From [Phialemoniopsis] sp. UDSM-2020 (taxonomy: Eukaryota > Ascomycota > Sordariomycetes > Thyridiales > Thyridiaceae), in the NCBI GenBank assembly GCA_018873225.1, contig JAEILZ010000004.1, positions 1,736,001-1,800,000 of the forward strand: 64,000 nt of DNA, given 5' to 3'. A program made the translations under genes and the position numbers. Every line of letters starts with the position of its first letter. The stretch's first letter is position 1. Below the pieces are notes generated by a model that made no database searches, was not told the origin of the DNA, and saw nothing but the letters and a program-made list of their open reading frames with translations. This document shows, piece by piece, positions 13,735 through 24,494 of this stretch.

Positions 13735-14898
13735 CTACATCTTCGTACCCGCCGCGGCGTCCGCCGCCTGGTTAGTGCCCATGTGCTTGGACTTGACCAT
13801 GGCGACCAGCCACGACCACAGCTTCCACGTGCCCATCTGGCCGATGCCGTGGCTCTTGCCCAGCGTCACCGCGAACATGGGGCTGTTGTCCACCTTGAAA
13901 GCGGGCTCGGCCGACGCCTTCTGCCCGCTCAGGTAAGGGCCCAGCACCTTGACCAGGTGCGCCGTCTGGTCGGAGGCGTGCTTGGCCGTCGCCGTCTGCA
14001 GGTTGCCCACGTCGCCCAGCACAAAGATGTTGTCGAAGCCCTCGGCGCGCAGCGACGTCGTCTGCTTGAACCGGCCGTCGGCGGCCAGCATACTCGAGGG
14101 CGCAAAGTCGCTGTTGGGCACCACGCCGACGGTCGGCAGGTACAGGTCCGCCTCGAGGGTCTCTTGCTTCTTGCCGTCGCGGCTCGTGAGCTCGAGCACC
14201 GTCTTGTTGCCCTTCTCGGCCGCCGCCGTCGCCCTCGTCGACTTGACAATGCGCACCTTGAAGCTCTCGAGGCGGCTGGCGACGGCCTGCCGCACGTCGT
14301 TGCGGGCGTCGGGGTTCAGGGGGAGGTGGTCGTCGATGACAAAAGTGATCTGCTTGAGACCCTTGGCCGAGTACTCTGAGCCGAGCTCGCCGGCCAGCTC
14401 GGAGCCGGTCTGACCTCCGCCGGCGACGACGATGTGCTTGGCGGCGGCGATCTCCTTGCGGAGCTTCTCGAGCGCCTGCTTTGTGTCTTGTGTAGTTCCG
14501 ACGTTCTTCCAGGGCATGCTTGCCTTCGCCGCCGAGCCGGTGGCGATGATGAGGGTATCGTAGTGGATGTTGCGGTGGGCGCCGCTCGAGATTTCGGCAA
14601 CAGCCACGGTCTGGGCCACGCTGTCGAGGCCTTCTGCCTTGCCGAGGACAAATTCGAACTGGTTCTTCTGCGGGTACTTGCTGAAGTTTGCCGTGATGGG
14701 GTAGAACACCTTGTCGTCGCTCAGGGTCTTGGGGAGGACGGCTCTCGGGGAGGCGATGTTCCAGAAGAAGTCACTCGTAGGGCTGACGAGTACGACCTTG
14801 AGGTCCTTGTTCGTCGGCACCTGGTGCTTCATGAGCCAGTGGGCGATGGGCAGGCCGCCGAAGCCAGCGCCCAGGATGACGACCGTGTGAGGAGCCAT
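13735..14898 (-). CDS. AMID/FSP1-like FAD-dependent NAD(P)H oxidoreductase
   Basis: Single exon of 387 residues, ATG at 14898-14896, stop TAG at 13737-13735. The N-terminus has a dinucleotide-binding fold with the FAD motif GAGFGG (residues about 10-15). A second Rossmann motif, VVAGGGQTGSELAGELG (about 157-173), would bind NAD(P)H, and a late motif FVLGDVGNL is the usual FAD-contacting GD element. This order matches pyridine nucleotide-disulphide oxidoreductases of the AIF-like/AMID (FSP1, NDH-2-related) group. No redox-active CxxxxC pair is present, so it is not a disulphide reductase. Family members pass electrons from NAD(P)H to quinones at membrane surfaces; no signal peptide or transmembrane helix is visible here, and the C-terminus is Ala/Lys-rich. 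The neighbouring PEBP-type gene on the same strand shows no functional link. Confidence 0.85.
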   Translation of the reverse strand: MAPHTVVILGAGFGGLPIAHWLMKHQVPTNKDLKVVLVSPTSDFFWNIASPRAVLPKTLSDDKVFYPITANFSKYPQKNQFEFVLGKAEGLDSVAQTVAVAEISSGAHRNIHYDTLIIATGSAAKASMPWKNVGTTQDTKQALEKLRKEIAAAKHIVVAGGGQTGSELAGELGSEYSAKGLKQITFVIDDHLPLNPDARNDVRQAVASRLESFKVRIVKSTRATAAAEKGNKTVLELTSRDGKKQETLEADLYLPTVGVVPNSDFAPSSMLAADGRFKQTTSLRAEGFDNIFVLGDVGNLQTATAKHASDQTAHLVKVLGPYLSGQKASAEPAFKVDNSPMFAVTLGKSHGIGQMGTWKLWSWLVAMVKSKHMGTNQAADAAAGTKM

Positions 14899-16000
14899 TG
14901 TGTGTCTAATGTCGGTGATTTGTTGAAGTACTAGGGTAAGTTGACGTCTCTCCTTTTCACGGATGATTATGAACGGGGAGGCAGATGAGAAAGAAGAGAG
15001 ACAAGAAGAGCAAGAAAAGTCTGGGTATCAAGTACGGGGTATCAAAAAGCTCGTTGTTCCTGTCCGAGAACCTAAGCTGGACCTCCATGACTGCTCTAGC
15101 CCCTGATATATACTCATTGTGCGAGACAGTGGCTACTGTGCAGTCCGAGCTACAGCCTAGCCTGTCTTACAAAGCCCGAATCTCGCTCCTCTCTCATTGA
15201 TAATCCATCAGACAACGGGCTGTTGGAATGTCTCCGACTCGGACTAAAGCCCTGTCCGTCAAATCCACTCCTTTGGAAGAGCTTGGCTATATCTTGGGCG
15301 ATGCTGCGCAGGGAGATGCCTCTTCATGACAAGACGCGCGCGGGAGATGCGAGGCCCTGAGAGACCCATACGCGCATTCGGGTGGGAAGCCCATATTAAA
15401 CAGCCTGCCGCCCTCGGATACGTGCCAGAGGTGTTAGATATTGGCTTACAAATTTTGTTACCGCGCGCGGTCGTCCGTGGGCCCTCCGCGCCAGGCTAAC
15501 GAGTAAGGGAACCCGCGCGCGCCATCCGGGCGGAGCTGCATCTGCCAGACCCGGGGCACGAATCAGATCTGCTCTCCATCCCAAAAGGGAAATAGGGCTG
15601 CTTCCCGCTAGTATGGCACAATTGCCGGCGTCGAAGGGTGGTTGGTTGGACCCCCATCAATCAACCTTAATCCTATTCTTGAAGCCCGCATCCGTGTCCG
15701 TGTCCATGCATGCCTACCTATCAACACTTGTCGGTGTGTATAAGCAGGGCTCCGCCTGATGTGTAATACTTCCCACGAGTGTTCATTCTAACTCTTGATC
15801 TCGAGACTCGATAGTTTCAAAGTGACCAAGCCATGATGCAGCGTTGCCAGGTCACTTATTGTTAGGTGCAAGGTTTTGGTTTTTTGCGTATATACACTAA
15901 CTAAATTGCTCTCGAATTGTTTAACAAAGTCACAATAGCTGCATATTACTCCAAGCCACCGAACTGAAAAGCAAGACAATCACTGTGCTGTCGAAGTCAA
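14899..16000. other. Intergenic, promoter of oxidoreductase and 3' flank of PEBP gene
   Basis: No gene seen. The stretch contains short purine-rich runs just upstream of the oxidoreductase (about 14,985-15,015), GC-rich blocks near 15.33-15.55 kb and an AT-richer part at 15.8-16.0 kb that is probably the 3' flank of the PEBP-type gene. Confidence 0.6.
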
Positions 16001-16841
16001 TTACAGTCCCAAAAACACAGCTGCTACAGTGACCAGACCAAGTACCAAAGCAGGCTGCGCCCCGCCGATGGTAGCAGCGTTGATGAGGGTGCTGCTCGAA
16101 TTGGGTCCCGCAGAAGTGGTCGTGCCGCTACCGCTACCGTTGCTACCGCCGCCAGTGCTAGTCGTGTTGGAGGTGCCGCCGTTGGCCGGGCCCGGGTTGG
16201 TCACGTTGAAGAAGTTGCCGGCGACGACCTTCTCCGCGAGCCCGGCCTTCATGAGGACCTCCATGGCGTTGAAGCCGAGACGGGTCTGTGCGGCCGTGGT
16301 CAGCGCGCTCATCGACTCGGCCTCCAGGTCGTCGACGTTGACGAGGATCTCAGTGTAGCGGTGACTGAGCGGGTTGCGCGCCGGAGGGTTGGGTCCGATG
16401 TACTCGGCCGCCGCGGGCGTGTTTTGCTTGTTCTCGAGCATAAAGGCCATGGACTGGCCCATGGTGGTGTTGAGCATGGTGGCCTTGTCGGCCGAGGTGA
16501 GACCCATCTGCATCCAGTGGAGCAGCGTGTTGGTCTGCGACGTGTTGCTGGGGATGTCGAGGTCGATCATGATGACGGCGTAGGTGCCCGTGAGCTTCTC
16601 GGCGGTCGCCAGTGTGGGCGCCTTTGATGATGCTTTTGAATGTCTGTAAGCGACCCGACGTCGGTCAATTGTCGGTGACGGAGAAATCCTTACCTTCTTT
16701 TGTGATCATCATGCCGTTCATGGCCGCGATGTTGCTGTACTCGACAATGAGCTGGGTGTTGCTCGACGGCTCAAAGCCTGCTGGTGTCCGGGCCAGCACG
16801 CCCGCCACGGTGGCCAGGATGACCAACGACTGAGAATACAT
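16001..16841 (-). CDS. Secreted PEBP-family protein, probably GPI-anchored
   Basis: Two exons on the minus strand, 16841-16694 and 16632-16001, give 259 residues. The N-terminus (MYSQSLVILATVAGVLA) is a signal peptide. The core has the features of phosphatidylethanolamine-binding proteins: a YAVIMIDLDIPS strand with the DxDxP-like motif, LLHWMQMGL after it, and a following EYIGPNPP...HRYTEIL segment matching the PEBP 'GPxPPxGxHRY' signature. The C-terminus is a Ser/Gly/Thr/Asn-rich linker followed by a hydrophobic end (ALVLGLVTVAAVFLGL), as in GPI-anchored wall or membrane proteins. The function of secreted fungal PEBPs is not established. The intron is unusual: the strong acceptor CTTACAG is out of frame, and the frame is kept only by an AAAAG acceptor 11 nt further on. 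Exon 1 and exon 2 read well individually, so the gene is probably functional. Confidence 0.75.
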
Positions 16842-18054
16842 TATGGTATATTTGAGTATTGAAGGTCTTCAATATGTTCAATGAGTTGCCAAAGAGATGA
16901 GAGGAAATCGCAAGGCTAGCCAGAGCTCACGCGTAGAGTCTATTGAGACTTCTCAGATAGGACAAGTCGACGGTGATCGGACAAGGAAAGATCAGATGTG
17001 CAAAAACAACGAAGAGATAACCTCCTAATAAAGACGCAGACTTTGCGCATACAAACCTGGACGCAGAGGGCACCGGGCCGTGGTGTCTCAGTGGCGATCT
17101 CCATCAAGCAGAAACGATGACGACGCTGAAACAGCAGGCGGACGGGCTTTGTAACGCGACAGAGCATGAAGCATGGGAGGCCGATCAGACTCGACACACC
17201 CTGGGAGCTGCGCACCCGCCATTGGCTGCGGCGTCTGTTCGTCTGTGAGAGAGAAAACCTTCGAAGGGCTTGGCATCGCACTTGCAATGCGTCTGGGATC
17301 CGGGCATCATCCAGTTGGATTGGGATCGCGGCGGGCGTGGGCTCTGGCGCCAGCGAGCGATCGCCCGAACTATTTGCATTTAGCCAGCCACGGCTCCTGG
17401 CCTGGCCGTGGCTTGCAGTTGCGTCATTCTGTTCTGACTTTGAGCTAGGCTTGGAGGGCAGGCATGAACCTGGCAACGCAGAAATCTTGATGACTTGCGA
17501 CAATGAAGTCTTGTCAGTCAAGTTGTGGAAAATGGTGATGTTGATGTTTGGGGGTCTGTTGAGATCAGAGATCGGTTCCTAAAACTCAGTGGAGGGCACA
17601 GGGGCATATGCAGTATAGTGACTCCACTGAAATTGATCATTCGTGCAGCGTTGTACCACGTTGAACAAGGCTTCCAGAAGAGCCTCGAATTCAAGCCTGC
17701 CAATTGTCGGCTGTCATGTCTTTGGCATTTAATCAATGACAAAGTATTGATCTGTGATAGGCACTGTCATCTGGGGATGTCCTCCGCTTCTAATGGCGGA
17801 GTACAGACATGGCGCTAGCGACTTGGGCGTGCACCCTTGTCGGGACCCACTAAAAAGATTGTGCTGATGATGATTTCGGCATCGTCTTCTGGACCCTGCA
17901 ACATCACGAACCTCATCCACCAACAGCGAGACACCTTACAGTGCCCTCAAACTACAAATCTACTCCTTGTAATGAGGTCATAACCGAGGACGACCTCCCA
18001 TCCTCCTCTCCCCACAGCCTTTTAGGCTTGAAATCCACAGACAAACCCATCAGA
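16842..18054. other. Divergent intergenic region
   Basis: Upstream DNA of the PEBP-type gene (minus) and of the small membrane-protein gene (plus). A minus-strand open frame at 16,940-17,521 has no family resemblance and overlaps the likely PEBP promoter, so I do not call it. No other feature seen. Confidence 0.55.
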
Positions 18055-18738
18055 ATGGCAACGCCGCCCCCCTCCGCCCCGGGCGGCCCGACCTCCCCCT
18101 CCGTGCCCGCGACCGCCGAGACGGCCGAGGCCCTCCCCTACTACGGCACGCCGCCCTGGCTGCACAACTTCGCCCTCGCCGCCATCGTCCTCGGCCCCGT
18201 GGGCATGCTGCTCCCGCCGCGCCGCGCCGACTTCAAGCTCGTCATCCTGACCTCGGGCACCTTCTGGGGCACGTCGCAGCTCGCCTACGACTTCACGGGC
18301 CGCAGCATCAACCAGCGCTTCACCGACCGCTTCGCCCGGTGGACCGACGGCGGCCTGCCCGAGGCCGCGCGCAAGAACCAGGCCCTCATGCAGGCCGAGA
18401 AGGCGCGCCGGGCGGCGGCGGCAAGGGCGGCGCAACAACCGCAGCAGGTGCAACAACAAGAAGGGGCTTCTTCAACGTCTTCTCCGGTGACGGATGCCGT
18501 GTTGCAGCAGGGGCAGGAGGAGAAGCAGGGCGCGCTAACGAGGCTGTGGATGGGCGGCGAGAAGCCCGGTTGGAAGGAGGCGCGGTTAGCCAAGGAGCGG
18601 GAGGCGCTCGACGACGGTAGGGGGTACTGGGGTCTGATCTTGGAACAGGTGTCGGACGTTGTCAATTGGAAGGGTAACGACGGGAAGAAGAGAGACGAGG
18701 CTGCCGCTGAAAAGCCCGAGGACAAGTCCTCTAGTTGA
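18055..18738 (+). CDS. Fungal membrane protein, uncharacterised family
   Basis: Single exon, 227 residues, starting at MATPPPSAPG. After a Pro/Ser-rich start comes the segment LPYYGTPPWLHNFALAAIVL leading into one or two hydrophobic helices (about residues 38-60 and 65-80), then a charged, Gln/Ala-rich region and a lysine-rich acidic end. The 'YYGTPPWxHN...LGPxxMLLPPRR' pattern is, to my knowledge, shared by a set of filamentous-fungal proteins that databases often label 'rhomboid family membrane protein'. I see no rhomboid catalytic GxSG or His motif and the protein is too short for the fold, so that label would be misleading. It may sit in a mitochondrial or endomembrane. It faces the basic-protein gene at 19,045-19,671 tail to tail, with 306 bp between the stops. 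Confidence 0.65.
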   Translation: MATPPPSAPGGPTSPSVPATAETAEALPYYGTPPWLHNFALAAIVLGPVGMLLPPRRADFKLVILTSGTFWGTSQLAYDFTGRSINQRFTDRFARWTDGGLPEAARKNQALMQAEKARRAAAARAAQQPQQVQQQEGASSTSSPVTDAVLQQGQEEKQGALTRLWMGGEKPGWKEARLAKEREALDDGRGYWGLILEQVSDVVNWKGNDGKKRDEAAAEKPEDKSSS

Positions 18739-19044
18739 GGTGGTACGAATATTGCTGCACGACGCTCATTGATGATTATCGCATAGAAGGGTCTCGGGAT
18801 ATGAATATAGGGTGGACCGACAGGAACATGTATATAATAGCCGCACTCAGGCGCTTTGTATAACAATTGTACGAATTCAACTCGCCGCTCCCTGACATGT
18901 GGTAGTCTCAGTAAGATTTACATACATATACGTGTGTGGTACATGCAAGACCTCCAGTCCATCGAAGCAACATGAACGCCCGGTAACGATTCCTGAGCAA
19001 CCTCGATGCCGCCCATGCACGCATTCATAACATCCCCTTCCCCC
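18739..19044. other. Convergent intergenic, shared 3' flanks
   Basis: 306 bp between the stops of two convergent genes. It contains only AT-rich 3'-flank sequence on both sides; no gene or RNA was seen. Confidence 0.7.
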
Positions 19045-19671
19045 TCACGCCTTCGCTCCGAAAGACGACCTCTTGGTCTTGCCTCTCTTCCCATCCTTGA
19101 GAGCCCGCTCAGCTTCTTTCCTCTTCGCCTTCCTCTCCACCTGCCTCATGTTCTTCGCCTTCTTCTTGGCCACTCTCTCCCCGACCCTGGCGTCCGTCTT
19201 GACGATCCACGCCTGCAGCAGCGCCTCGACCTGCTCCTCGAACGCGGCCGACCCGGGCTGCGGCGGGTTCTCCTCCGGCGCGCCGCCCGCGGCCTTGCGC
19301 AGCTGCTCGATGATGACCTCGCGCTGGCGGGCGATAAGCTTCACGCGTCGCCGGGCGACCCGGTTGCCGCCGGCGTCATCTCGCCCCTTTGCATTTTTGG
19401 CGGCGGCCGTTGTCGTCGTCGTCGCCGGAGCTTGAGTACTTGCAGATGCAGCGGCGCTCGCGGCCTGGTTCACGGCGGCCACGGCCTTGGCAGCGGCGGC
19501 GCTGAGCTCGGCGGTCTGCGGCGTGGGCTGCGTCTTGGCCTTCTTGGACCGCGCAGCCGGCTTTTTGACCTTGTCGTCCAAGACCTTCTTCTCCTTGGGC
19601 TTGGACTTGGAGGCGGTCTTTGCGCCAGCTGCTGCTGGCTCTTCTGCTTTTACAGCGCGCTGTCTTGCCAT
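19045..19671 (-). CDS. Small Lys/Ala-rich basic protein, function unknown
   Basis: Single exon of 208 residues, ATG at 19671-19669 (MARQRAVKAEE). The open frame continues upstream to a TTG, but no earlier ATG exists. The N-terminal half is low-complexity Lys/Ala/Thr-rich with several KKP and KSKPKEKK patches. The centre (GNRVARRRVKLIARQREVIIEQLRKA) is a charged helix followed by a short conserved-looking helical piece (FEEQVEALLQAWIVKTDARVGERVAKKKAKNMRQ). The C-terminus is again very basic (KRKEAERALKDGKRGKTKRSSF). The composition suggests a nuclear or nucleolar, RNA- or ribosome-associated protein. I do not recognise the family, and location is inferred from composition only. Confidence 0.65.
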   Translation of the reverse strand: MARQRAVKAEEPAAAGAKTASKSKPKEKKVLDDKVKKPAARSKKAKTQPTPQTAELSAAAAKAVAAVNQAASAAASASTQAPATTTTTAAAKNAKGRDDAGGNRVARRRVKLIARQREVIIEQLRKAAGGAPEENPPQPGSAAFEEQVEALLQAWIVKTDARVGERVAKKKAKNMRQVERKAKRKEAERALKDGKRGKTKRSSFGAKA

Positions 19672-21167
19672 GGCGGGCTGGACTGTGTTGTTCAAAGAGC
19701 TGGGAAGGTCCTGATTGGAACGGCGTGGCGTTATCAAGATGGCTTGAATGTTCGATGGTCACCCAATTGGCCTGCTGACTACAAGCTTGGTATCATAAGG
19801 TGCATGCTAGGGACTATATGCAAGAGTTGTGGGGGGTGGCATCAAAAAGATCGTGGATCTATTGATAGCTTCCTCTTGTTTGAATTGGAGTAGTCAAAAT
19901 TTGCTTTTTGGCAGGAGGGTCCCGCGGGCTTGGTTTCTGGGCTAATTTCGTGCCTGGCCCCTTCCATTTTTGTTGCAGAATCAAAGACACGCCAGCTTCA
20001 GTAAAAAGGAAGGAGGAAAGAACTATACTGGCACTGGCTTATTTTCTCTTTTCTCAATGAGATCTGGAATCTGTATCATAATTCTATAGGCACTTTACAA
20101 AACGTACCGTTCGTGCCCAAATGCTATCACACAACGCGCTCTTTTCCACTACTTACAGAATGGCAATTGGGCGCGCGATTATCCCGCTAACCCATTGGCC
20201 TTCTCTGCAGCCTCAAGTCGTGTACCTGTTCACAATGCAAGACAAGAGACAGTTAGCAAACTTATCCGTCTGAGAAGGCATGCGATTATGGACTTTAGAA
20301 GACTTCATAAGAAATCAGACATGTTGACTCCAGGAGAGGAGTTGGCATCATGCACGGTCCGGTGTCAGCGGACAATCAGATAAGCCATGCAATTGTATGT
20401 TCATCACGTAGAAGAGGCTGGGTATGTGAAAACGAGGGGAAGAGAAACCTACTGTTTCAGAGCCAAGAAGGCATCATGTTGCATTCTCGGAGAGCCTTCT
20501 CTCAAGAAGTCACTGAAGGAGAACCAGAATGGATTGTGAGGAACGAAGCGCAGGGAAGGCAAAGGGCCAAGAACACGCAAAACAAATAGGACAACCAGGC
20601 TTCTTTAAGGGCAGAGTAATTTGATCTCTCATTTACTATTACGAATCTTGAGTTTCTATTATCAAATACTGGGGTCAAATCAGCCGGGGTAGCTGCAGCC
20701 AACATGCCCCAGGACACCGGAATACGGCAGACAAATCACCAATGCCAACCTCTGTATGCAAGGCCATTTTCTTGGCTGTCTCCACGTCATCAGCCGGCTT
20801 GCCGTTTTCCAACAAACATCCTGAAGGCAAGATACTCTTGTGCATCACCAAAGTCCACTACCAGTGGTATTCCTGTATGCGAATCCCGATATCCTCCATG
20901 ATCTGGTGTACAGTCTCGTTGTCGTCTCGTCGTGCCTGGCGCTCCGAACTTCGAGAGTCGTCACCACTTAAAATAAGATCGTTTGCCCATAAAAACGCCA
21001 TCGCTGTGCAGTAGACCGTCATCATTATGGAAAGAGCCCATTTGGCCCTCCTGGTCGTCATGTGCCGTTCGTGTTTAAATGCAAAGACCTAAAGCAACAA
21101 TGCCAGAAAGAAACGTGGAACATTCCAATCTCGACAACAGCCTCTATTAAGCAATGTGCTTGCTCAT
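19672..21167. other. Intergenic with one small candidate ORF
   Basis: Upstream region of the basic-protein gene and 3' flank of the rhomboid protease. The only item worth noting is the small single-helix open frame at 20,858-21,061 on the minus strand, listed separately. Confidence 0.5.
20858..21061 (-). CDS. Candidate small single-pass membrane protein
   Basis: A 67-residue open frame with a true ATG (21061-21059). It has one strongly hydrophobic segment near the N-terminus (WALSIMMTVYCTAMAFLW) followed by a polar, acidic/basic helix rich in Arg, Asp and Glu. Composition looks coding rather than random. After the TAG stop the same frame stays open for over 50 more codons with a protein-like composition. 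A 41-nt intron (GT at about 20,863 to a CTTCAG) could remove the stop and end in another frame, but that is shorter than typical fungal introns. It could be a small gene, a degraded gene or chance. No family recognised. Confidence 0.3.
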   Translation of the reverse strand: MTTRRAKWALSIMMTVYCTAMAFLWANDLILSGDDSRSSERQARRDDNETVHQIMEDIGIRIQEYHW

Positions 21168-22902
21168 CTACTCGGCTCCAGACATCAGCAGATCAAGAGC
21201 CCGCTTGCTGGCATCATTTCTGAACTGCAGTCTGTCCATGTCGCACCAGTTGTTGACATTCTGAAACATATTGTTAGCGATATTGCGTTGGAGACAAAAA
21301 TAGTCCAAGATGACTTACAATGCAACTGAGATACTTGCACCAGCTGCAAGTGTGGCGGTAAAAGTAAAAGTTGTTCAACAGCAGAATGAAGACAACCACC
21401 ACCAGCACGACAGCGCCAGCTCGGACAAGCCACCATGCCCACCACAAAGGCTTTCGTCCCTTGAAAAAGCCCATCGGGTTGCGCATGAAGTTCGGTGCCT
21501 CCCGGCTGAGATAGCCGGCATTGACAGAGGCATAAGAAGCGTCCTCGCCGATTCTCCGTCTCAGTGCGTTGGGCGAGTGCAGGACACTAATCCCTAGGGC
21601 CAGGCCCATGAAGAAACCACCTATGTGCGCAAAGTTGTCCAGGCCCGGAAGCAGGCCCAGGACAAAGGAGATGACGATTTCAAGAGCGATGAAGAGTAGG
21701 TCCTTCAGAGGGTTTCGTCGGTCTTTCCACGAGTACAACAAGTCGAGCAGGGTCAAAGCGATGATGCCAAAGAGCGAGCCTGAGGCACCTGTCGAGGCGA
21801 GGCCGTCGCCGGCGAAATTTCCACCCAGTACATTTCCAAAGATGCCCGCCGAGACGTACACTAAGAAGAAGCGAATGGAGCCAATTGCCTTTTCCATATC
21901 TCGACCAAGGGTCAGTTGCAGTACCAGGTTGAAACCGATATGGATAAGACCGGCATGCATGACCATAGGGATGATGAAGCGGAACCACTGATTAGGCTCA
22001 GGCTTTTGGTCCTTGTTGTTGTATAGCGGGTTGGGTACGCCACCAAAGCCACAAAGCTCGGACAGCGTGCACCTGTTGTTCGGGTCGTCTGTGTCGTCGG
22101 TCGTCGAGTTGGGGCAGTGCCAGTCGATGGGGCCCTGGCCGCCCTGGAGCTCGGGGATGTTGTGCATGCAGGGAGTAAACCTGGCGCCCATATTGATCAT
22201 CACGTAACTAGAGGGACCGATCATAGGGTTGAACTGAGGCTTGATCATGATGGGCGAGCCCGTCAGTTGTGCTGTATATTTAGTTAGCTTGCGGCAGGAT
22301 CATACACCAGAGGACAACTCACCATTCCTGACAACCTCGGCGATGAAGACAGCGACCTGTACGAGCGTGAAGAAGTAGACCACGAAAGTGATTTTCTTCT
22401 GTCCTGCACCAAACATGCCCAGCTCGCCAAAACGGACCTTGCCCTTATGTGTCCTGTTGCGCTTGGGCACCTCATAGACGTGATCGTTGCCCTCGATGTC
22501 CTTGTTAGGGCGGTTCTGGAGAGGGATGCCATCCTGGTTCGCCATCATTTGGTCCTCGGAGGGCGTCCTGCCAAGACCGTGGTAGCCAGTGTCATGAGGT
22601 AGCTTCTGCCCGGTCACGCCCTGTTGCTGTTGTGAATTGGTCGGGTAAACGTGGTCGTCAAAGGGCGTCTCGAAGGGCGACACGGGCGACACGCTCTGCG
22701 GCGGCCGTTGAGGGGCACTGGTCAGATGCTGCTGGGATGAATATGGCGCGTATGACGGAGGATATGAAGAGAGGGTCGAAGCTGCGTCATAAGGGGTGTA
22801 GTAGGGTGCGGAAGACGACTGAGCTCCGGGCTGCTGGGAGTTGGGGACACCGTAGCCCTGGTGCTGAGGCGGCGGCGTGCCGTAGTAGTCGTGCGAGGCC
22901 AT
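21168..22902 (-). CDS. Rhomboid-family intramembrane serine protease
   Basis: Three exons on the minus strand (22902-22323, 22271-21319, 21260-21168) give 541 residues; introns are 51 and 58 nt with GTGAGT/ACAG and GTAAGT/TTCAG ends. The first ~170 residues are a Pro/Gln/Ser-rich cytosolic domain starting MASHDYYGTPPP. One helix (FVVYFFTLVQVAVFIAEVV) precedes a luminal loop with several Cys, then the six-helix rhomboid core. The catalytic serine is in GASGSLFG (Ser357) and the catalytic His is in NFAHIGGFFMG (His409), with the helper motif HIGFN in an earlier helix (HAGLIHIGFNLVLQ). A last helix (RAGAVVLVVVVFILLLNNF) and a Cys-rich tail follow. This is the architecture of eukaryotic secretase-type rhomboids (MEROPS S54) of the Golgi or plasma membrane, which cleave single-pass proteins inside the membrane. 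The substrate is unknown. Confidence 0.92.
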
Positions 22903-24494
22903 ATTGCCCGGGCTTGAGGAGATCAAACTCCGGGTCTATTAAATGACGATATTGGGAGGCAAGCCGCAAACGCGGGTTCGTGGACTGGTTTGATTGCAGC
23001 GATCGGTATCTCAGCGAAGGAAAGAGATGAATGAGGGGATAATGCCTCTCTCGACTTTCGCCAGGGTGGTTCCTGGCACGGGTATTGGTTGGTGTTGGAT
23101 TCGAAGGGGTAAAGTGAGTGTTTCGTCGTCAAAGCGCGGCTCGAGATTAAAAGCTGCCCTTTGGCTGGTACTTTGGATCCTCCCTTGCCAGCACCGGCAA
23201 TTAAAGTACTTTTGCTGGTGGGAGAGATGAAGCAGTCTTGCCACGCGAAGGAAAGACGGCCTTTCAAACTTTCTATATCTCGTCAAATGTGAGCAGAGGG
23301 ATAGAAGCAAACTCCTGAGCAGGTCGAAACGGGTTGAAAAAGGTGTTTGGAGTGGAATAGAGGCTGGGGTGCAGGGTCCTTCAAGTTTGGGATTTTGGTG
23401 GGAAGAAGAAGCGGACAAAGACAAGACGTGACCAATGCTGGGCGCGCGCTGTCGTCACACTAGAGAAAACCGGCTGACGTTGGTGTGGGCGGGTGGAGCG
23501 CCCTGTCGTCTCTGCTAATGGCTGAGCCTTCAACAGCGCCCCTGGACCTTGGGCTGTTTCAGTGGGTTAGCTGCCTCCAAAGTGCTCCTGTGTCCCCACG
23601 AGACCTCCCAGAACCTCCCAAACCTCACTCAGCTCGGGTAGCTAGTGGCCAGAGCCTCCCGGCACCCGTTGTCGATCTGCACCGTCAAAGACTCGTTTCA
23701 GGCTTGGTATGTGCGCCATGTACGCCACTCTCTAACAATTACCCACGCATGGCGCCACGTATTTGTCATATCGCTCTGGGTACCCTCCGTCGACTCCTGC
23801 GTGGAGGAGGGTGACGCGGGTCGATCAATCTGTCTGTTCTAAGTTTGGAAATTCAATGTCGTCGTGTGCAGCCCGAACCGTACCTCGACACGGCAACAGC
23901 TGCGCAATGCTGTGGAAACATCAAAGCGTCCAGACCTGACTCCAGTACCGTATCACCAAGCCGAACGTCGGCCATCAGTAAGATGATACATATCCTGCCA
24001 AGTCTCGCAGACACCGCGGCGATCGCACCGGTCGCTCTTTTGGTGGTCTAGCTACTACACCTATTCGTACTGCGAGTTTCATCTGTCACTACCTGCTTCT
24101 CTACATTGACCAAATATACATCTCAAACCCGATACAATTGACGATGACATCTGAAATGAACAACCTCGAGTGCCGATTTCGTTTCTCGATAACCTCATTC
24201 CCCTACCCCATCACGGAGGCCGCCGAACCTGGCCGCGTGGTGGTGAGGCGGGTTTTCATCGGAGCTCCGTGGCTGTGTTGCCAGGGTGGATTCCGCCATC
24301 GGCCAGTGCCTCGTCAACTCAAAACGCTGCATTCACACTTGCAAGGCTTGCTTCCTACAGCCTCGTCGTCGTCATCAAATCATGCAACAAGGATTCTAGT
24401 GCTCATTCGTAATTAAATCCTCTATTGAAAAGTTGGTATCGTGTAAACTGCTATCCAAAATGCTACGCTCCGCGCACGACTGGCCCCCCAGCTC
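22903..24494. other. Intergenic: rhomboid promoter, Zn2Cys6 gene 3' flank
   Basis: No gene seen. The part just upstream of the rhomboid start (about 22.9-23.4 kb) has pyrimidine-rich stretches on the minus strand, as in fungal 5' leaders. The remaining short open frames lack domains. Confidence 0.6.

Noticed and set aside
14434..14934. Plus-strand frame antisense to the oxidoreductase
   Set aside because: Shadow of the GC-rich coding strand; no independent support.
16940..17521. 193-codon minus-strand frame upstream of the PEBP gene
   Set aside because: No domain, poor composition, and it occupies the likely promoter.
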